Shown here: in pieces, positions 1-12,126 of the stretch
Position numbering within the stretch: the first letter of the stretch is position 1
Layout of the letters: each line of letters starts with the position of its first letter
From: Steromphala cineraria
Lineage: Eukaryota > Mollusca > Gastropoda > Trochida > Trochidae
DNA: 64,000 nt
Assembly (NCBI GenBank): GCA_916613615.1
Contig: OU744731.1
Span: 58,100,289-58,164,288 of the forward strand
Reading direction: 5' to 3'
Position numbers and translations under genes: made by a program
The notes under the pieces: model-generated
Database searches by the model: none
The model's input: only the letters and a program-made list of their open reading frames with translations
Told to the model about the DNA's origin: nothing

Positions 1-861
1 AATTCCCTGTTGAATAGAAAAGATGCATTTTAAAATTGTGTATAGAGTTTGCTTTTGGATATTCATATCTGCTTCAGATCTTCGTTTGTTACGTCATATA
101 GTATTTACGTTGTTCTTTGCCAACAACTCAAAGGAGTTTAACAACCGGTTTACCACTTGATACCACTCGAGACAGATCACAGATGAGGACTTTGAATGAA
201 CTCTTTAAACCGAGCTTCCTGAGCTTAGCAGGTAAGACCAGAGGTTTCAGATATTTGCCTGTCAGTGTATCAAGGGTATTGAAGAAGCTGTAGATTTGTG
301 TTTCAGTGTATCAATGGTATTTCCGTAACTCAAACCTATTAGCATATATAAGAGGGACACTAGAGATTTTTCCTAACACATTTTCTAGTTTGACCATGTT
401 TTTAGGATTGTTGATATAATGCTGCATTACATGGGCAGATATTCTAAGAAATTCGCCTAGAGAATTGTGACTGATGCGCTAACATTATGATGTCATGACT
501 TTTTACAATGACGTGATTATGACGTCACGACTTTCGGCAACCACGCAATGTTATAACACAATGTATACACCTTTGGAGATTTATTAAACAGTGATATTTC
601 AACAGGAGAGTCATGATATAAAAAAATGATGTTTGAAATAGATTGATTAGTTTTCTTAACTGAACGATGAACATAAAAAAGGGCTTTCCCACGTAAGAAA
701 TTAAAAAGCTAATCTTTTTAATTTACCTATGTGTGTTTTACCTATTGTTCAGGAATCTATCAATTCTGTTTTAAGGTTCGTTCTACATATTTGATGATTC
801 CTAGATCTGTGTATATGTAAACAACTACATAATCACTAACCAGTGTGAAATCTCAGCATAA
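1..861. other. Gene-free flank with a diverged duplicate block
   Basis: No credible coding region is seen. Positions about 120-370 form a diverged copy of 17085-17320: both contain the words CAAAGGAGTTTAACAACC and CAGTGTATCAATGG in the same order. The block has no open frame and its function is unknown. A small group of CRE-like sites lies at 488-527. Confidence 0.5.
488..527. promoter_or_regulatory. Three CRE-like sites
   Basis: TGATGTCA at 488, TGACGTGA at 509 and the full palindrome TGACGTCA at 520 start 21 and 11 bp apart, near whole helical turns. TGACGTCA is the binding site of CREB/ATF bZIP factors. No gene start is recognised beside it, so regulatory function is inference. Confidence 0.35.
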
Positions 862-1536
862 AAGTGGGACTGTGCTGAAGGCAGATACGCAGTGGTTGAT
901 AACCTTGTTGAAGTGGGACTGTGCTGAAGGCAGATACGCACTGATTAATAACCCTGTTGAAGTGGGACTGTGCTGAAGGCAGATACGCACTGATTAATAA
1001 CCCTGATGAAGTGGGACTGTGCTGCAGGCAGATACGCACTGATTGATAACCCTGTTGAAGTGGGACTGTGCTGAAGGCAGATACGCACTGATTGATAACC
1101 CTGTTGAAGTGGGACAGTGCTGAAGGCAGATACGCACTGATTGATAACCCTGTAGAAGTGGGACTGTGCTGCAGGCAGATACGCACTGATTAATAACCTT
1201 GTTGAAGTGGGACTGTGCTGAAGGCAGATACGCACGGATTGATAACCCTGTTGAAGTGGGACAGTGCTAAAGGCAGATACCCCCTGATTTATAACCCTGT
1301 TGAAGTGGGACTGTGCTGAAGGCAGATACGCACTGATTGATAACCCTGTTGAAGTGGGACTGTGCTGAAGGCAGATACGCACTGATTAATAACCCTGTTG
1401 AAGTGGGACTGTGATGAAGGCAGATACGCACTGATTAATAACCCTGTTGAAGTGGGACTGTGCTGAAGGCAGATACGCACTGATTAATAACCCTGTTGAA
1501 GTGGGACTGTGCTGAAGGCAGATACGCACAACCCTG
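862..1536. repeat. 49-bp minisatellite, 14 units
   Basis: Fourteen tandem units begin at 862, 911, 960, 1009 and so on every 49 bp to 1499. There are no indels, only scattered substitutions, and the last unit is shortened by about 8 bp. Each unit contains AAGTGGGACTGTGCTGAAGG. Since 49 is not a multiple of three, each frame passes through all three readings of the unit. The minus strand lacks frequent stops, giving overlapping frames of 116, 145, 63 and 70 codons with recurring RICLQHSP, SAYLPSAQ and CVSAFSTV. These are probably products of the repeat rather than genes. The exact register suggests young slippage or unequal exchange. Confidence 0.95.
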
Positions 1537-2570
1537 TTCTCATGTCCAGTTTCCTTAATCATTTGCTTCTGTCTAGAATGTGTGATAATCAAAAACAAGT
1601 GTTAATATAAAACAGTTTTAGTTGCATTGTTAAAAATTAAAACTGTAATGTTTTCAGCATTGATAGTGTTACTGTAGGGACCAGGCAGATAACCAAACAA
1701 TAGCCCAGATGGACACTTAACAGGAAAAAGAATGTTTAAGCTGATCATGTGGATCAATCATTTACTTCTTCAACCTTTGAGCATTGTCGGTTAAATTAAT
1801 TGATGGATTTTATCGTTTGTAAATTTTTTCCTGGGCTTATCTTCAAAAGACGACAACAGCTTCTTGAAATAATTTGTTTATTATTTGTTGTTTTCATTCC
1901 CAAAGGGTTAAATAGATTTGTGAACGAATGTTATGTCCATTTAAAAAAAATCAGCTGAGGAATAAACGGATTATTTAAGATATCTTTTTTAGAATTAAAG
2001 TCATCATTTTTTAAGAATTGTCAGTTGATATTTACCAAATACAAAAACCGAAGAACAGCAATTATATGGTGAAACTAACTTTTCACAATAGATTATTATT
2101 CCTTCATTAGGTTGAATGTTTGGAATGACAGGTCGGATACATTAACATAACAAAGAAAATAGTATATACAATTGGGATTTGCGATACGAAAAAGTCAATC
2201 GGTTTGAATTAAAAGGTACAACAGATTAAGCATAAAATAGTAATAGTTATTTCTCATGATAAATATTTGTCATCCGACTTCACAGTATTCTATTTAATTA
2301 AAGATAATAGTCTTTCAAGTTCCATGTTTCATTCAAGGTCTTATGTTTTATCAAATCATAATGATAAAAAAGAACAATTTCTTAGGGATAGTCGTCGTTA
2401 TTGCATGACTTTGCGACGTTTTGGTATAGATTAAGTAGGTAATACAAATGTTTAAGTGAAGGCAAATACATACAAACATAGTTTAATGTTTTTACCACAT
2501 GCATTTAGGAGATGCATTCATACGAATTATTTCACACGTTTCATGACCCTTTTTTCTGTTATTATTATGT
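1537..2570. other. AT-rich stretch with no recognised feature
   Basis: AT-rich sequence with many homopolymer runs and stops in all frames. I see no gene, RNA gene or known repeat. Confidence 0.4.
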
Positions 2571-2574
2571 TTTA

Positions 2575-3390
2575 AAAAACCAAAGCTCTAAATCCGTGTA
2601 ATAAAACAGCAATGTTATACGTCCGTATTTCAAGAATTTAATATCTGGAAAAAGGTTTGGATAATGGAAGATAGAGGTTCTCATTACACCCGGCCACAGT
2701 CAAGTGCAGTTCTAACTAATTTTCTGGAATCGTATAAGGTTTTGAAAGTGTGTCCAAACAGTGAGAGAAGGTTATTTTTCACAAGTGCCAGCTGTGCCTG
2801 CAAATTTTTTTTAAAATGCATTAATACGCTTTATTAGAAAGTGATTGATTGCTTGAGAGGTATAAGAGTATTTTGTTTCGTGGCTATAGGCATCTCATAC
2901 AACGTGAATTCCAGCCACCAATCTTAAAAACAGCCTATTTTGTGTTGGGTGTTTGAAATACAATGGTAATTACTACAAATAACTTTTTTCTACAGGTCTC
3001 ATTAGTTGTTTCGAGAAAGTGGAATCGTCAGTAATTTTTTTTTTATCAAATTGATCCATCATGGATTGAAATTTCCTCTTTGTGGTCTAATATATTCGGC
3101 ATATATCAGCCAAACCTGTTTCCCGTGGGAATTATCGTGATGTGGCATTTAACTCATCGCTTGTTAGATATAAAGCAACAAAACTTATCCAAACATTATT
3201 CCTATTTCGTCATTTTCCAAAATCACAGGAAATCAATTGGCACACAGTTGAACATTCAATATTTGATACCAAGGCAGACAAACCTTAATCAAACTAAATG
3301 GCATCAACACATCTTTTGCTCTTCCCCTTTGATAACAAGCAGATAATACGTCTTTATCTCTATATTTACCAACGACAGATGAAAGAGTAA
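2575..3390. repeat. Diverged local duplicate, copy 1
   Basis: Colinear with 3525-4230. Matching anchors in order are: AAAGCTCTAAATCCGTG (2582) with AAAGCTATAAATCCGTG (3528); CTGGAAAAAGGTTTG in both; CCTATTTTGTGTTGGG (2934) with CCTATTTTGTGTGGGG (3830); AATTGATCCA in both; CACAGGAAATC (3224 and 4026). The offset drifts from about 946 to 800 bp through indels. The 88-codon opening at 3080-3346 lies inside but has no recognised domain and is not kept as a gene. Confidence 0.8.
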
Positions 3391-3524
3391 TCTACATGAA
3401 TGGATAATTGTCATCTTAAAGAATGCAATTTAAACATCAAAGAACTGCATTTCTCCTTGATGTTGCATTGTATTGTATTCAGCAAGTTCATTTTATCGTT
3501 ATCAAATATACTTTTTTCATTAAT

Positions 3525-4230
3525 AACAAAGCTATAAATCCGTGCAAATAAAGCAGTAGTGTTATATGTCTATATGTCAAGAAATCAATCTGGAAAAAGG
3601 TTTGAAAACAATTGGAGGTTTTCATTACGCTAAAGACAAAGGCGGTTCTAACCAATTGTTTTGAAATGAGAGATGGTTAATTTACAGAGTCCCCGCGGTG
3701 CCGTCAGATTTTTTCACCAAGGTTGCACAAAAGTGATTGATTGCTTGACAGATATTAGTGTATTTTCTCTTAATTTGTGACTTTTAGCGTCTCATACCAC
3801 TGGAACTTCAGCGACAATCTTGAAAACAGCCTATTTTGTGTGGGGGTGTTTTGTAAAGTAATGTTATTTACTAACTACTTAATTTTTTTTCTAATGGTTT
3901 TATTTTTTCTCTCGAGAAATTGGAGTCGTTAGTAAGTTGGTTTTTTTCCTATTTCAAATTGATCCAACAGTGATTGAATTCCTATATCACCATAACATTG
4001 TTCTGTGGGATTTAGGGTCAAAATCACAGGAAATCCATTTGTACACAATTGTACATTCTTATCAGAATCTTATTAAAATGAATGATTGCAAAGCAAACAA
4101 ACCTGACGTTTTGAAAATCAAGTTTATTGCTGTCTACACATTTTGTTTTATATCTCTATTTATCTCCGTATTTACCATTAACAGACTGCATCTGTCCTTT
4201 GATCTTGTAATGCAACAAAGCCGATTCATT
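3525..4230. repeat. Diverged local duplicate, copy 2
   Basis: Partner of 2575-3390, probably an old tandem duplication with many indels. A 115-codon opening at 3937-4284 overlaps it, but the matching frame is not conserved in copy 1, which argues against a protein-coding origin. Confidence 0.8.
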
Positions 4231-4316
4231 TCATCACTTTTCTTCCAATTCATTTATGAAGTCCACGTTGTATGTGTTTATTAACAACGGTTCATTCTTA
4301 TTACCACACAAATGTT

Positions 4317-4680
4317 TTAAAGGGGCAGTAGCACGTTTTTAGGGGGAATATAAGATGATGTCAAGAAAATGTAAATTAATGGTTCCAACTGAAAGACAAT
4401 GTATTTAAACTAAATGGAGCCGTCATAATTCAAATATATAAGGTAAAGTTTAGCCATGCGATTAATTTTTCTTACACAAAATGAATTAAAGGTGTTCACA
4501 CAAAATGGCCGCCAATGCATTTTATGTAAATCTTCATACTTTGTCCTCTGACTATGGATGCATGGCTTGTGTAATAAGATTTTTAACACTGTCAAAATAA
4601 TAAATTTAGCATTAACTTACAATTATCAGTGAAAATTTTAAGATATAAAATTATCAAAAAACGTGCTACTGCCCCTTTAA
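4317..4680 (+). mobile_element. TTAA-flanked MITE, copy 1
   Basis: A 364-bp unit bounded on both sides by TTAA. Terminal inverted repeats begin AGGGGCAGTAGCACG and end with its complement. There is no coding capacity, so it is a miniature inverted-repeat element. TTAA target duplication is typical of piggyBac-type transposases, so piggyBac-like mobilisation is inferred; no transposase is in the window. The interior includes the stretch AAAATGGCCGCCAATG. I call this direction forward (left end followed by TTTTTAGGGGGAATA). Confidence 0.9.
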
Positions 4681-5219
4681 GGGCCTTATTAGTCATATCA
4701 ATAATACCATATGACTAATAAGGACAACCAATCTTTTTCAAGAAAATAAAGCAAAGAGAATCGCTTGCAGATGTTTCCTATTGCTATGACCTGTTTTGTA
4801 ACATGATCGGAAAAGGTAACAATTTATGAAAAAGAATTTTTTAAACGAAAACAAATCATTAAGATACTTTAAAAATGTCTAAGAAAAACTAGATAAATTC
4901 ATTCAAAGATGAAAGATCAACCAAAAAGGTACAAGAATTGGTGCTGTTATTGAAAGTGTGACCCCATACATGACAATATAGAAATCCGATTCGCCAGACA
5001 GCAAGACAAACCGAGTGAAGCATCATGCTATTGATGTGTCCTACACAACTATAACTACATAGATCGTTTAATTCAATCATAATCTAATATATCTAAGTTT
5101 TATGATTACACCCCATGTTATGACATAAGATCATATATCATGGAGCAACTTTGTAACAATGCTTGTGAAATATCCCTTCACACTCTTTACTATGTAAATG
5201 TTTGCCAATGTATGACCTT

Positions 5220-5560
5220 GTTTAGACTTATATGTATGCACCTCGTCGATCTGTGGGTTATTTAAGCAGCGATGGTTTATCTTATGGAATGGATTTCCTT
5301 TTGAAGGTTTTGAAACATTTTGCTTTATATTCTGACAGTATTACTTGTTCATGTTTATTGATTATTTGGGCTTCTGTGTTTTTTATGTTTTGACATCTAA
5401 TGTACAGAAATTGACAACATCTTGATGTATATGAAAACCCTCACTCCACCTGACTGCATAACCCAATGGACTGTTAACTGGTGCTCTATCTATGATTATA
5501 AAATACTAGAACTTGTTCAATTTACATCAAGAATATCTTAGCCAGAACTTCTAAAGGGCA
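5220..5560. repeat. Diverged block, partner of 8535-8870
   Basis: Shares ordered anchors with 8535-8870: GGTTATTTAAGCAG, a TGGAAT-GAT-TCCTTT stretch, TCTGACAGTA or TCTGTCAGTA, GACATCTAA and AACTGGTGC. Non-coding. It looks like another old duplicated segment. Confidence 0.65.
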
Positions 5561-5584
5561 ACTATCAAGACGGGCATAAAGAGG

Positions 5585-5701
5585 ATATCTGTCTTTTCTT
5601 GACTAATACCATGTTTATCTCATCGAGTGAGGTAGAAAGTTTATATTTCCACGAGTGGCGAGATGAGATAAACATGGTATTTGTCAAGAATTGACAGATA
5701 T
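5585..5701. repeat. Hairpin 1 with CGAG-containing loop
   Basis: A perfect 19-bp inverted pair (5606-5624 with 5662-5680) lies inside longer, slightly imperfect arms reaching 5585 and 5701. The loop starts CGAG and ends GGCGAG. The same loop logic recurs in four other hairpins here, whose arms have unrelated sequences. Confidence 0.85.
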
Positions 5702-5797
5702 TTTATTATTATATGATAAAATCCTTCTTATTACGTCAAAAAGGCCAATTTCATGTTGAGCGGCCGCTTGGAAGAGCCCGTCACCGCGGTAACAGAG

Positions 5798-5866
5798 TGA
5801 CGTCATATGAGAATTCATGACGTCAGGCCATTGTTACATGACGTCAAACTTTTGAACTTGACGTCA
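5798..5866. promoter_or_regulatory. Four helically phased CRE palindromes
   Basis: Four exact copies of TGACGTCA start at 5798, 5818, 5839 and 5859. Spacing is 20, 21 and 20 bp, about two helical turns, so all sites face the same side of the DNA. TGACGTCA is the full CREB/ATF site. Further palindrome-like words (GTTTATCACC, GGTTATTACCAC) follow to 5950. No downstream gene is recognised; the next coding-like sequence is the LINE relic at 6.3 kb. The array may be the promoter of a repeat or a cryptic enhancer. Confidence 0.6.
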
Positions 5867-6304
5867 CTCGAGTTGTGATAGAGTTTATCACCACTCAGTT
5901 GAGTGACGATAAAGGTTATTACCACTGTAGCCAAATAGAGGGTTTATTTCACTGATAGAACAGAGTATCTCACCCTCAATCATGTAATAAAATTGTTTAT
6001 CACAATTCATTCATGTATAACATGTAAATATGTAGAATCCGTGAAATGAAATAATATTAACGTCTTTGCAAGTATCTATCTTTTTAAGCTTAACAGCTCA
6101 CGTGTTAGGGTTTAAAGTAGTGGTTCTGTTCGTTTTTGAATTGAACATAACCCTATATTGCTGGACCATCCAACAAATCTTGCATAGTTATTCAGTCGCT
6201 GTACAAAAAAAAAATTGATTAATGGACATACTTATGACTACCTTTTTAGATTGAAAATAAGAGTTACGTCAATCATTCCAATTCGTGTATACTACAAGTT
6301 AATT

Positions 6305-7990
6305 TTAGTTTTGGTCAGATGCTAACAGTAAGATCGTTGAATCGCAGGCAGGGTTTCGGAAGGGTTATAGTACGGTAGACAATATGTATATTCTTCAATC
6401 TGTTATTCAACGCTATTTATCTAAGAAGAGAGGTAAGGTGTGCGCTTTGTTCGTGGACTTTGAAAAGGCATTTGACCTTGTTGATAGATCTAAGCTGTGG
6501 TATATTCTTTCAACTGAAGGTGTTTCTCCCAAATTCAGTAAGGCATTGCAGTCTATTTATGACTGTGTCAAGGCATGTGTTCGTTCTGGTCAAAATTATT
6601 CACCATCGTTTGATTGTCCTAAGGGATTAAGGCAAGGTTGTGTCTTAAGTCCGCTTTTATTTTCGATGTGTATTAATGAACTTGCAAAGGATATTGAGTT
6701 TAATTGTTCGTATGGTATTCAATTACATCCGGAACTAGTGGAATTATTTTTATTGTTATTTGCTGATGATGTCATTCTCATTTCAGATATTATGTTTGGA
6801 CTACAAAAACGGATAAATATTTTAAAATCTTTTTGCGAGGAATACAAATTGTCTGTTAATTTAAGTAAACGAAGGTTGTCGTTTTTAACAATGGCGGGAT
6901 ATTGTCTCTTAATGAAAAGTGGTATTTTGATGGTATTAAATTGGAATCTGAAAGTTCATATAAATATCTTAGCTTATTGTTTACAAGGTCACTTTCATGG
7001 CAAAAACATGTACATAATGCAGTCCTGCAAGAAAAGAAAGTTTTATATGGCATTTTTGCCTCTTTACATAAATTAAGGCCTCTCTCGTTTAAACTTTTCT
7101 CAAGTAACTCCTCTATTGTTGTATGGGTCGGAAGTTTGGGGATTGAGTAAAGACATCTGTTCAGAAATAGAAGTATTACATATGTATGCGTGTAAACGGT
7201 TTCTTGGTGTCAAGTCTTCAACGTCTAATCACATTGTTAGAGGCGAATGTGATCGCTACCCTATGTATATTTTTGCTTATAAAAGAGTGATATCATATTG
7301 GTGTAAAATCTTAGCTATGCCTAATTACAGATATGTTCGGAAATGTTACAATATGCAGCTGCAAGCTCTTAATAATGGTAAAGTCAATTGGGCCTCTAAT
7401 GTAAGAGATATTTTATGTTCATGTTTGGGAACACCAGTGTATTAATAGTATATCAATGTTTGTTAATGAATTCACCAATAGATCAAAAGTATGTTATGAG
7501 CAAGAGTGGCATTCTGCTGTTCATGATAGTCCTAAGGCTTATCTATATTGTATGTATAAACAAAAATTTTCAACAGAATTATATATTATCATTTTAACAT
7601 GTGATAAATTTAGATATGCATTAGCTCGCCTACGATGTTGTTCTAGTCAACTTAGAATTGAAACTGGTAGATATATTAAGGAACCTAGGAATGAAAGAAC
7701 ATGTAATGTATGTAAGTGTAATTATATAGAAGATGAATATCACTTTATTTTAATATGCACTTATTATGATAATTTAAGGAATGAATTAATTCCAAAAAGA
7801 TATTGGCAATTCCCAAGCAGACAAAAGTTTTATGCTCTCCTGTCTTCATGTAACCCACATACAATTCAGCTGTTAGCCATTTTTATTGTTAGAGCAATGC
7901 AATTAAGAAACAATTCTCTGTAACACATACATGCATTATATTCATCTGTATCATGGGCCTATGGCCTACATACTTTATGCAAATGAACAA
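6305..7990 (+). pseudogene. LINE reverse transcriptase relic A
   Basis: Part of a non-LTR retrotransposon ORF2. Frame 1 runs from about 6309 (SDANSKIVESQAGFRKGYST) to about 6868 and holds the RT palm: FVDFEKAFD, RQGCVLSPLLF and the catalytic FADDV. Single-base frameshifts near 6868, 7105 and 7440 move the reading to frames containing YKYLSLLFTRS, LYGSEVWGLS and ECDRYPMY. A final 155-codon frame (7456-7923) ends in a Cys/His cluster, CNVCKCNYIEDEYHF, typical of LINE C-termini. The endonuclease region is missing, so the copy is 5'-truncated. It is the same clade as the relic at 43.0-44.9 kb (shared QAGFRK.YST and IETGR). It cannot be functional as it stands. The clade is uncertain (Jockey/I-like group). 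Confidence 0.9.
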
Positions 7991-8534
7991 TAACCACTAA
8001 AAAGTTAATTTTTATTTAAACAAAATTCAACTAAATTGCTGGAGGAAATTACAGCAATGACATAAATTGCTCAAACGAATGAAAGGTATGGTGCCATTCC
8101 CAGATAAAGGGAGGAGACGCGACTGATGATAACAAACATGGATAATTTGTTTAGAGCAGTTAGAGCAAGAATAACCTGTCTGTTTCACATCGTGTAATAT
8201 AAGGGTGTCAACTGGTCAACAGATTAATGTCGCTCTATTGCTGAAAGTGCGTCTCAATTTATGACAACATTAAACCCAAATTCGCTAAAAACCTGTATTG
8301 ATATTAGTTACACAACTACATACCTACATGTATGTATCACTATTTAAAAAAAATGAGTGTTTATTTTTTAAATCGAATATATCCTTTTTAATGAACATTC
8401 ATCATATATTATTCTATGCCTATGCACCATATTTCAGAAAACTTGCAACAATATCCTCCTTACATGCTCGTTTTTTATAACTGTTGGGTTTAGGTTTATA
8501 TTAAGTTGACGTCAAGCAGTCTAGGGCCATTAAT

Positions 8535-8870
8535 TAACTTGTATAAACATGAATGTGCCTCGTTTGTTGTTGGTTATTTAAGCAGTAATGTATTTAGTTT
8601 TGGAATTGATATCCTTTAGAAGTCTGCTAACAAAAAAATTATAACGTTTTCTATTTCTGTCAGTAAGTTCTTGTGCATGGATATTTGTTCTCTGTGACAT
8701 GTTACGATATTTTTCATTTTCCGACATCTAACATTTAACAAAATGAAGAAATCATTGAATTATAAACGTCAACTGGTGCACTGATATTGATGCGCTATCA
8801 ATGATTAAGAAATCAGTTTTTACATAATATATCTATAGGATTAGTAAAAGTTCCCTTGAATGTAGATAGT
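8535..8870. repeat. Diverged block, partner of 5220-5560
   Basis: See the partner block for shared anchors. A single TGACGTCA lies just upstream at 8507. The surrounding 8000-9870 has no recognisable gene; the short openings there carry no domain signal. Confidence 0.6.
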
Positions 8871-9879
8871 AAGGCAAATATCATGTTTCTATCATAACTC
8901 TTTCATGAAATGTGTTCTTTAGAATCAGTGTAATCATATTTATAATAAAGTTTTCCAGGTTACTCTCCTATATTAAAAGTGACCATTCCTCAAAAGACCA
9001 AGTACACTGGATTCACAACTCATGCCTCCTTCTGTTTTTGTATTAAACATAACCATGAATTTAACCATAAAAAATATCAGAACTTTCCTGCATAATAATT
9101 AACTTACGTTATAATTCCAATTCTTATATGCTATAATTATAGTTTTTTACTTGAACTTGAGTTGGTTAAGCAACTAATTATAACAATATACTGGAGGAAG
9201 TTTACAAGCAAATCATCAATGGTATTGCAATAATCAACTAATCCTCCGAATCGAGATATGATTAATTAAATGACTTCATTATACTGAACTGTACATTCTG
9301 CTGGACAAAAGGTATTTCCCTTTCAATTTGAATGTTAACGATTGTTTGTTCGAGCATTCATTTCCATGAGTTTAAAGTTATAAAATCATATGGAAAAGAG
9401 TACTTATACGTTGTATATGATTATCACCTTTCGCCAAAAAATGTTGGAAAACGGGATGACATTTCCACGATCTGTTCCTTCTTTATTAGGTAACAGATGA
9501 CGAGATTCATGAAGGTGAGCCTGGTTGTTGTTTTTTTATCTCCGAAACCAAACATTTATCACATGAATTTGGATCAAGAGCAAACATTATATTTTCTTAG
9601 AAATAAGACCAATTTCAGTTTCCATCTATTTTTAGTAAATAGTGAACATGGAAAATCTTTGTGGGAGGTCAGGGAATTCGATGCCTAACATACTGATAAT
9701 CATTGATTTAGTCAAATTAACCCAACAATCCTACAACACAGTATACTTGTGAAATTAGGGGGTACGTGCTTTACTTTAAGATGGGTGTCTATGATTTGGT
9801 AAATTCATAGCATAATGTTCGTTTCCAAATAGTAGCTAGAGTGAAATGTAACATGCAGAAATTTGATAAGTAATTAATA

Positions 9880-10330
9880 AATGGATATTGGAATTATGTT
9901 CTCTAAATCACTTTCAGGGTGAAACGGAACAACGACTCTAGATGCTTATCTAAGGAGATGTGGTCGTTTTTCGGACATTATCTACATGATTGATGAGAAA
10001 AAGGTTTTTATTTCTGCGGGATGCTTGTGTACTTTATAAATCAATAAAGAGTTCTGAAACCTTAGATCGTTGTAGATTTGTGATATTGTTAAATGGAAAT
10101 TCTCCTATACTTTCAGTCTTTTATCTTCTGAGCTACTCTTTATTCTTGAAAGTCTTTTTCCTTTAACTATTCGGGAAATATACTTATGCTTACATAAAAT
10201 GTGCAAAAGTGCAAAAAGTAATTTGCTTGTATATCTTATGTAAAAAGATGGTGGTTTTCAATGTTGCACAGTTACAGTTTCATACTTTTAAAAATAGCTG
10301 TCACTTACAGAACACATATGCTCAATTGGG
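9880..10330. repeat. Dispersed block d, copy 1 of 3
   Basis: Colinear with 19960-20440 and 20990-21370. Shared landmarks are CACTTTCAG, GATTGATGAGAAAA, a CTTTTATCTT stretch, a T-rich run with AAGTC, and a GCACA-TT-ACAG stretch followed by a TTTAAAAA-AGCT word. Non-coding in all three. 10330-11110 has no other recognised feature except a CACTCGACTGAGTGGGCG word near 11011, which is an inverted match to 56950. Confidence 0.7.
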
Positions 10331-11113
10331 TTAAACGTTAACCTCAAGCGCTGCTACAGTTTGGACAAGGAAGGTATCAGAGTCAATTTAATAACCTGTT
10401 TACCACATCCAACTCAGTAACAGAATGGCTACGAATGATAATGATATGAAAATTTGAAGTGTTGTTCTCAATTTGTCACGCATCGCATTATAGCTATTTA
10501 TGGGACATAACCCATCCTTACATTGTATGGAATATCCTTCTGAAAGGAAAACCTTTCTCTGTTTATTCGCAAAATTTCAATGACCGCATAATTGAATGAA
10601 CACACCGTGACAAACAAAGGAACATTATTCTATTATTTGGGGGAAATACATAAACCTACGAAATTGATAACTTTTTTTTGCAACAACGTGTGTTATTCAT
10701 TAAAAGCAAATGCAAAAAGATTTATTATAATGTATAATCCTCATGACTACCGGATATCATCAAACTCCATATATATTATAATAATCTATTTCATTCTAAG
10801 ATGTGAATTGTGAAAAGACTTAATATGTTTTTATATATGTTTTGTCTGTATTGATTTGCTTGATCCATTGAGAAAATATCAAATAGCGACATTTAAGAAA
10901 TGTATGTTTACGAATCAAACCTAATTACATAGCTTGAAGAATACAGAGCACATTAAGAGGAAACATAAAACTGGTTAATTAGACATCCTGGTTGATAAAT
11001 GTGTCTCCACTCGACTGAGTGGGCGTCTGATTGTGAGAATTAGCGGACTCCATTCAACCAAGATTTTATTTGGCACATTCATATTCTTTTTAGAGATTCA
11101 ATGATAAAAGACC

Positions 11114-11435
11114 TTAAAGGGGCAGTAGCACGTTTTTAGGGGGAATATAAGGTGATGTCAGGAAAATGAAAATTAACGGTTCCATGTATTTAAACTATAT
11201 GAAGCAGTGATAATTCAAATAGCCATGCGATTCCTTTTTCATACACAAAATGAATGAAAGGTGTTCACACAAAATGGTCGCCAATGGATTTTATGTGAAT
11301 CTTCATACTTTGTCCTCTGACTATGGATGATTGGTTTTTGTAATGAGATATTTCACAATGTCAAAATAATACATTTAGGATTAATTCAAAATTCAAAATA
11401 AAAAATTATCAAAAAACGTGCTACTGCCCCTTTAA
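11114..11435 (+). mobile_element. TTAA-flanked MITE, copy 2 (short)
   Basis: Forward copy of the family with TTAA on both sides and intact AGGGGCAGTAGCACG ends. At 322 bp it is about 40 bp shorter than its siblings, owing to internal deletions in both halves. Confidence 0.9.
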
Positions 11436-11739
11436 AATGTCATAAAAATAGGTGATAGTGAAAAAGGACAGGTGAGCTGGATCGGTCTGAAGAAGTTTAT
11501 TACAATAGGAGATTACAAAGGTATATTGTAAATGCTCCTTTGGTTGTTAATATAGCGAGGCTTGTACAAAATTAGTCAACGGAATTCTGTACAGTATGAC
11601 TAAAGGTTTACTAGTACGAACTATAACTTTCTTTTCGTAGCCTCGAAACATATGCATATTTGTTTTCCCTGTGCATATTAATTTACAACAGATTGATTAA
11701 CTGCCAAGCTACAACTAACTACAATCAATTTCCAATGTG

Positions 11740-12000
11740 AAAATCAGACATCATAAGCATATATTTTCAAATAAGGTCACATGGTCAATAAAACCTCTTT
11801 ATCTAAATACATAAGAAAATTGAAATAGCTTTTTAATGTGAATTTTAACACCAATCTGAGCTTCAGAGCGTCCTTAATGTAAAGTAGTGTGGTAACAAAT
11901 CCATCATTTTAGACAAGAGTCACAATTTAGCCTGACCTAAGGGCGCTTCTGTTTCAGTGTCTTTGGTTTATTGTAGGTGTCACGGAATGGTTAATGCCCA
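11740..12000. repeat. Dispersed block e, copy 1 of 4
   Basis: Related to 21680-21960, 27900-28250 and 31020-31340. Shared words include TAAAACAC or TAACACCAA, a GCTTTCAGAGC type stretch, AGACAA-AGTCACA, TTAGCCTGA or TAAGCCTGA, and a GTCACGGA-TG-TTA word. Non-coding. Confidence 0.65.
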
Positions 12001-12126
12001 CAATTACATTTTATGTTTGATAGTTTTTATCAATTCTTCTGCTAAGGATTATGCAGGACATGGATTTTAAAAAAATAGAAATGCCAATTACAAATTCCAT
12101 CATACATAATGCCTGAGATACAGTGT

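Noticed and set aside
836..1598. Four minus-strand frames up to 145 codons
   Set aside because: They are translations of the 49-bp minisatellite in shifting frame and have no independent start context or domain.
6384..7923. Host gene split into exons
   Set aside because: The pieces join as a frameshifted LINE ORF2 with RT motifs; no splice sites lie at the frame changes.
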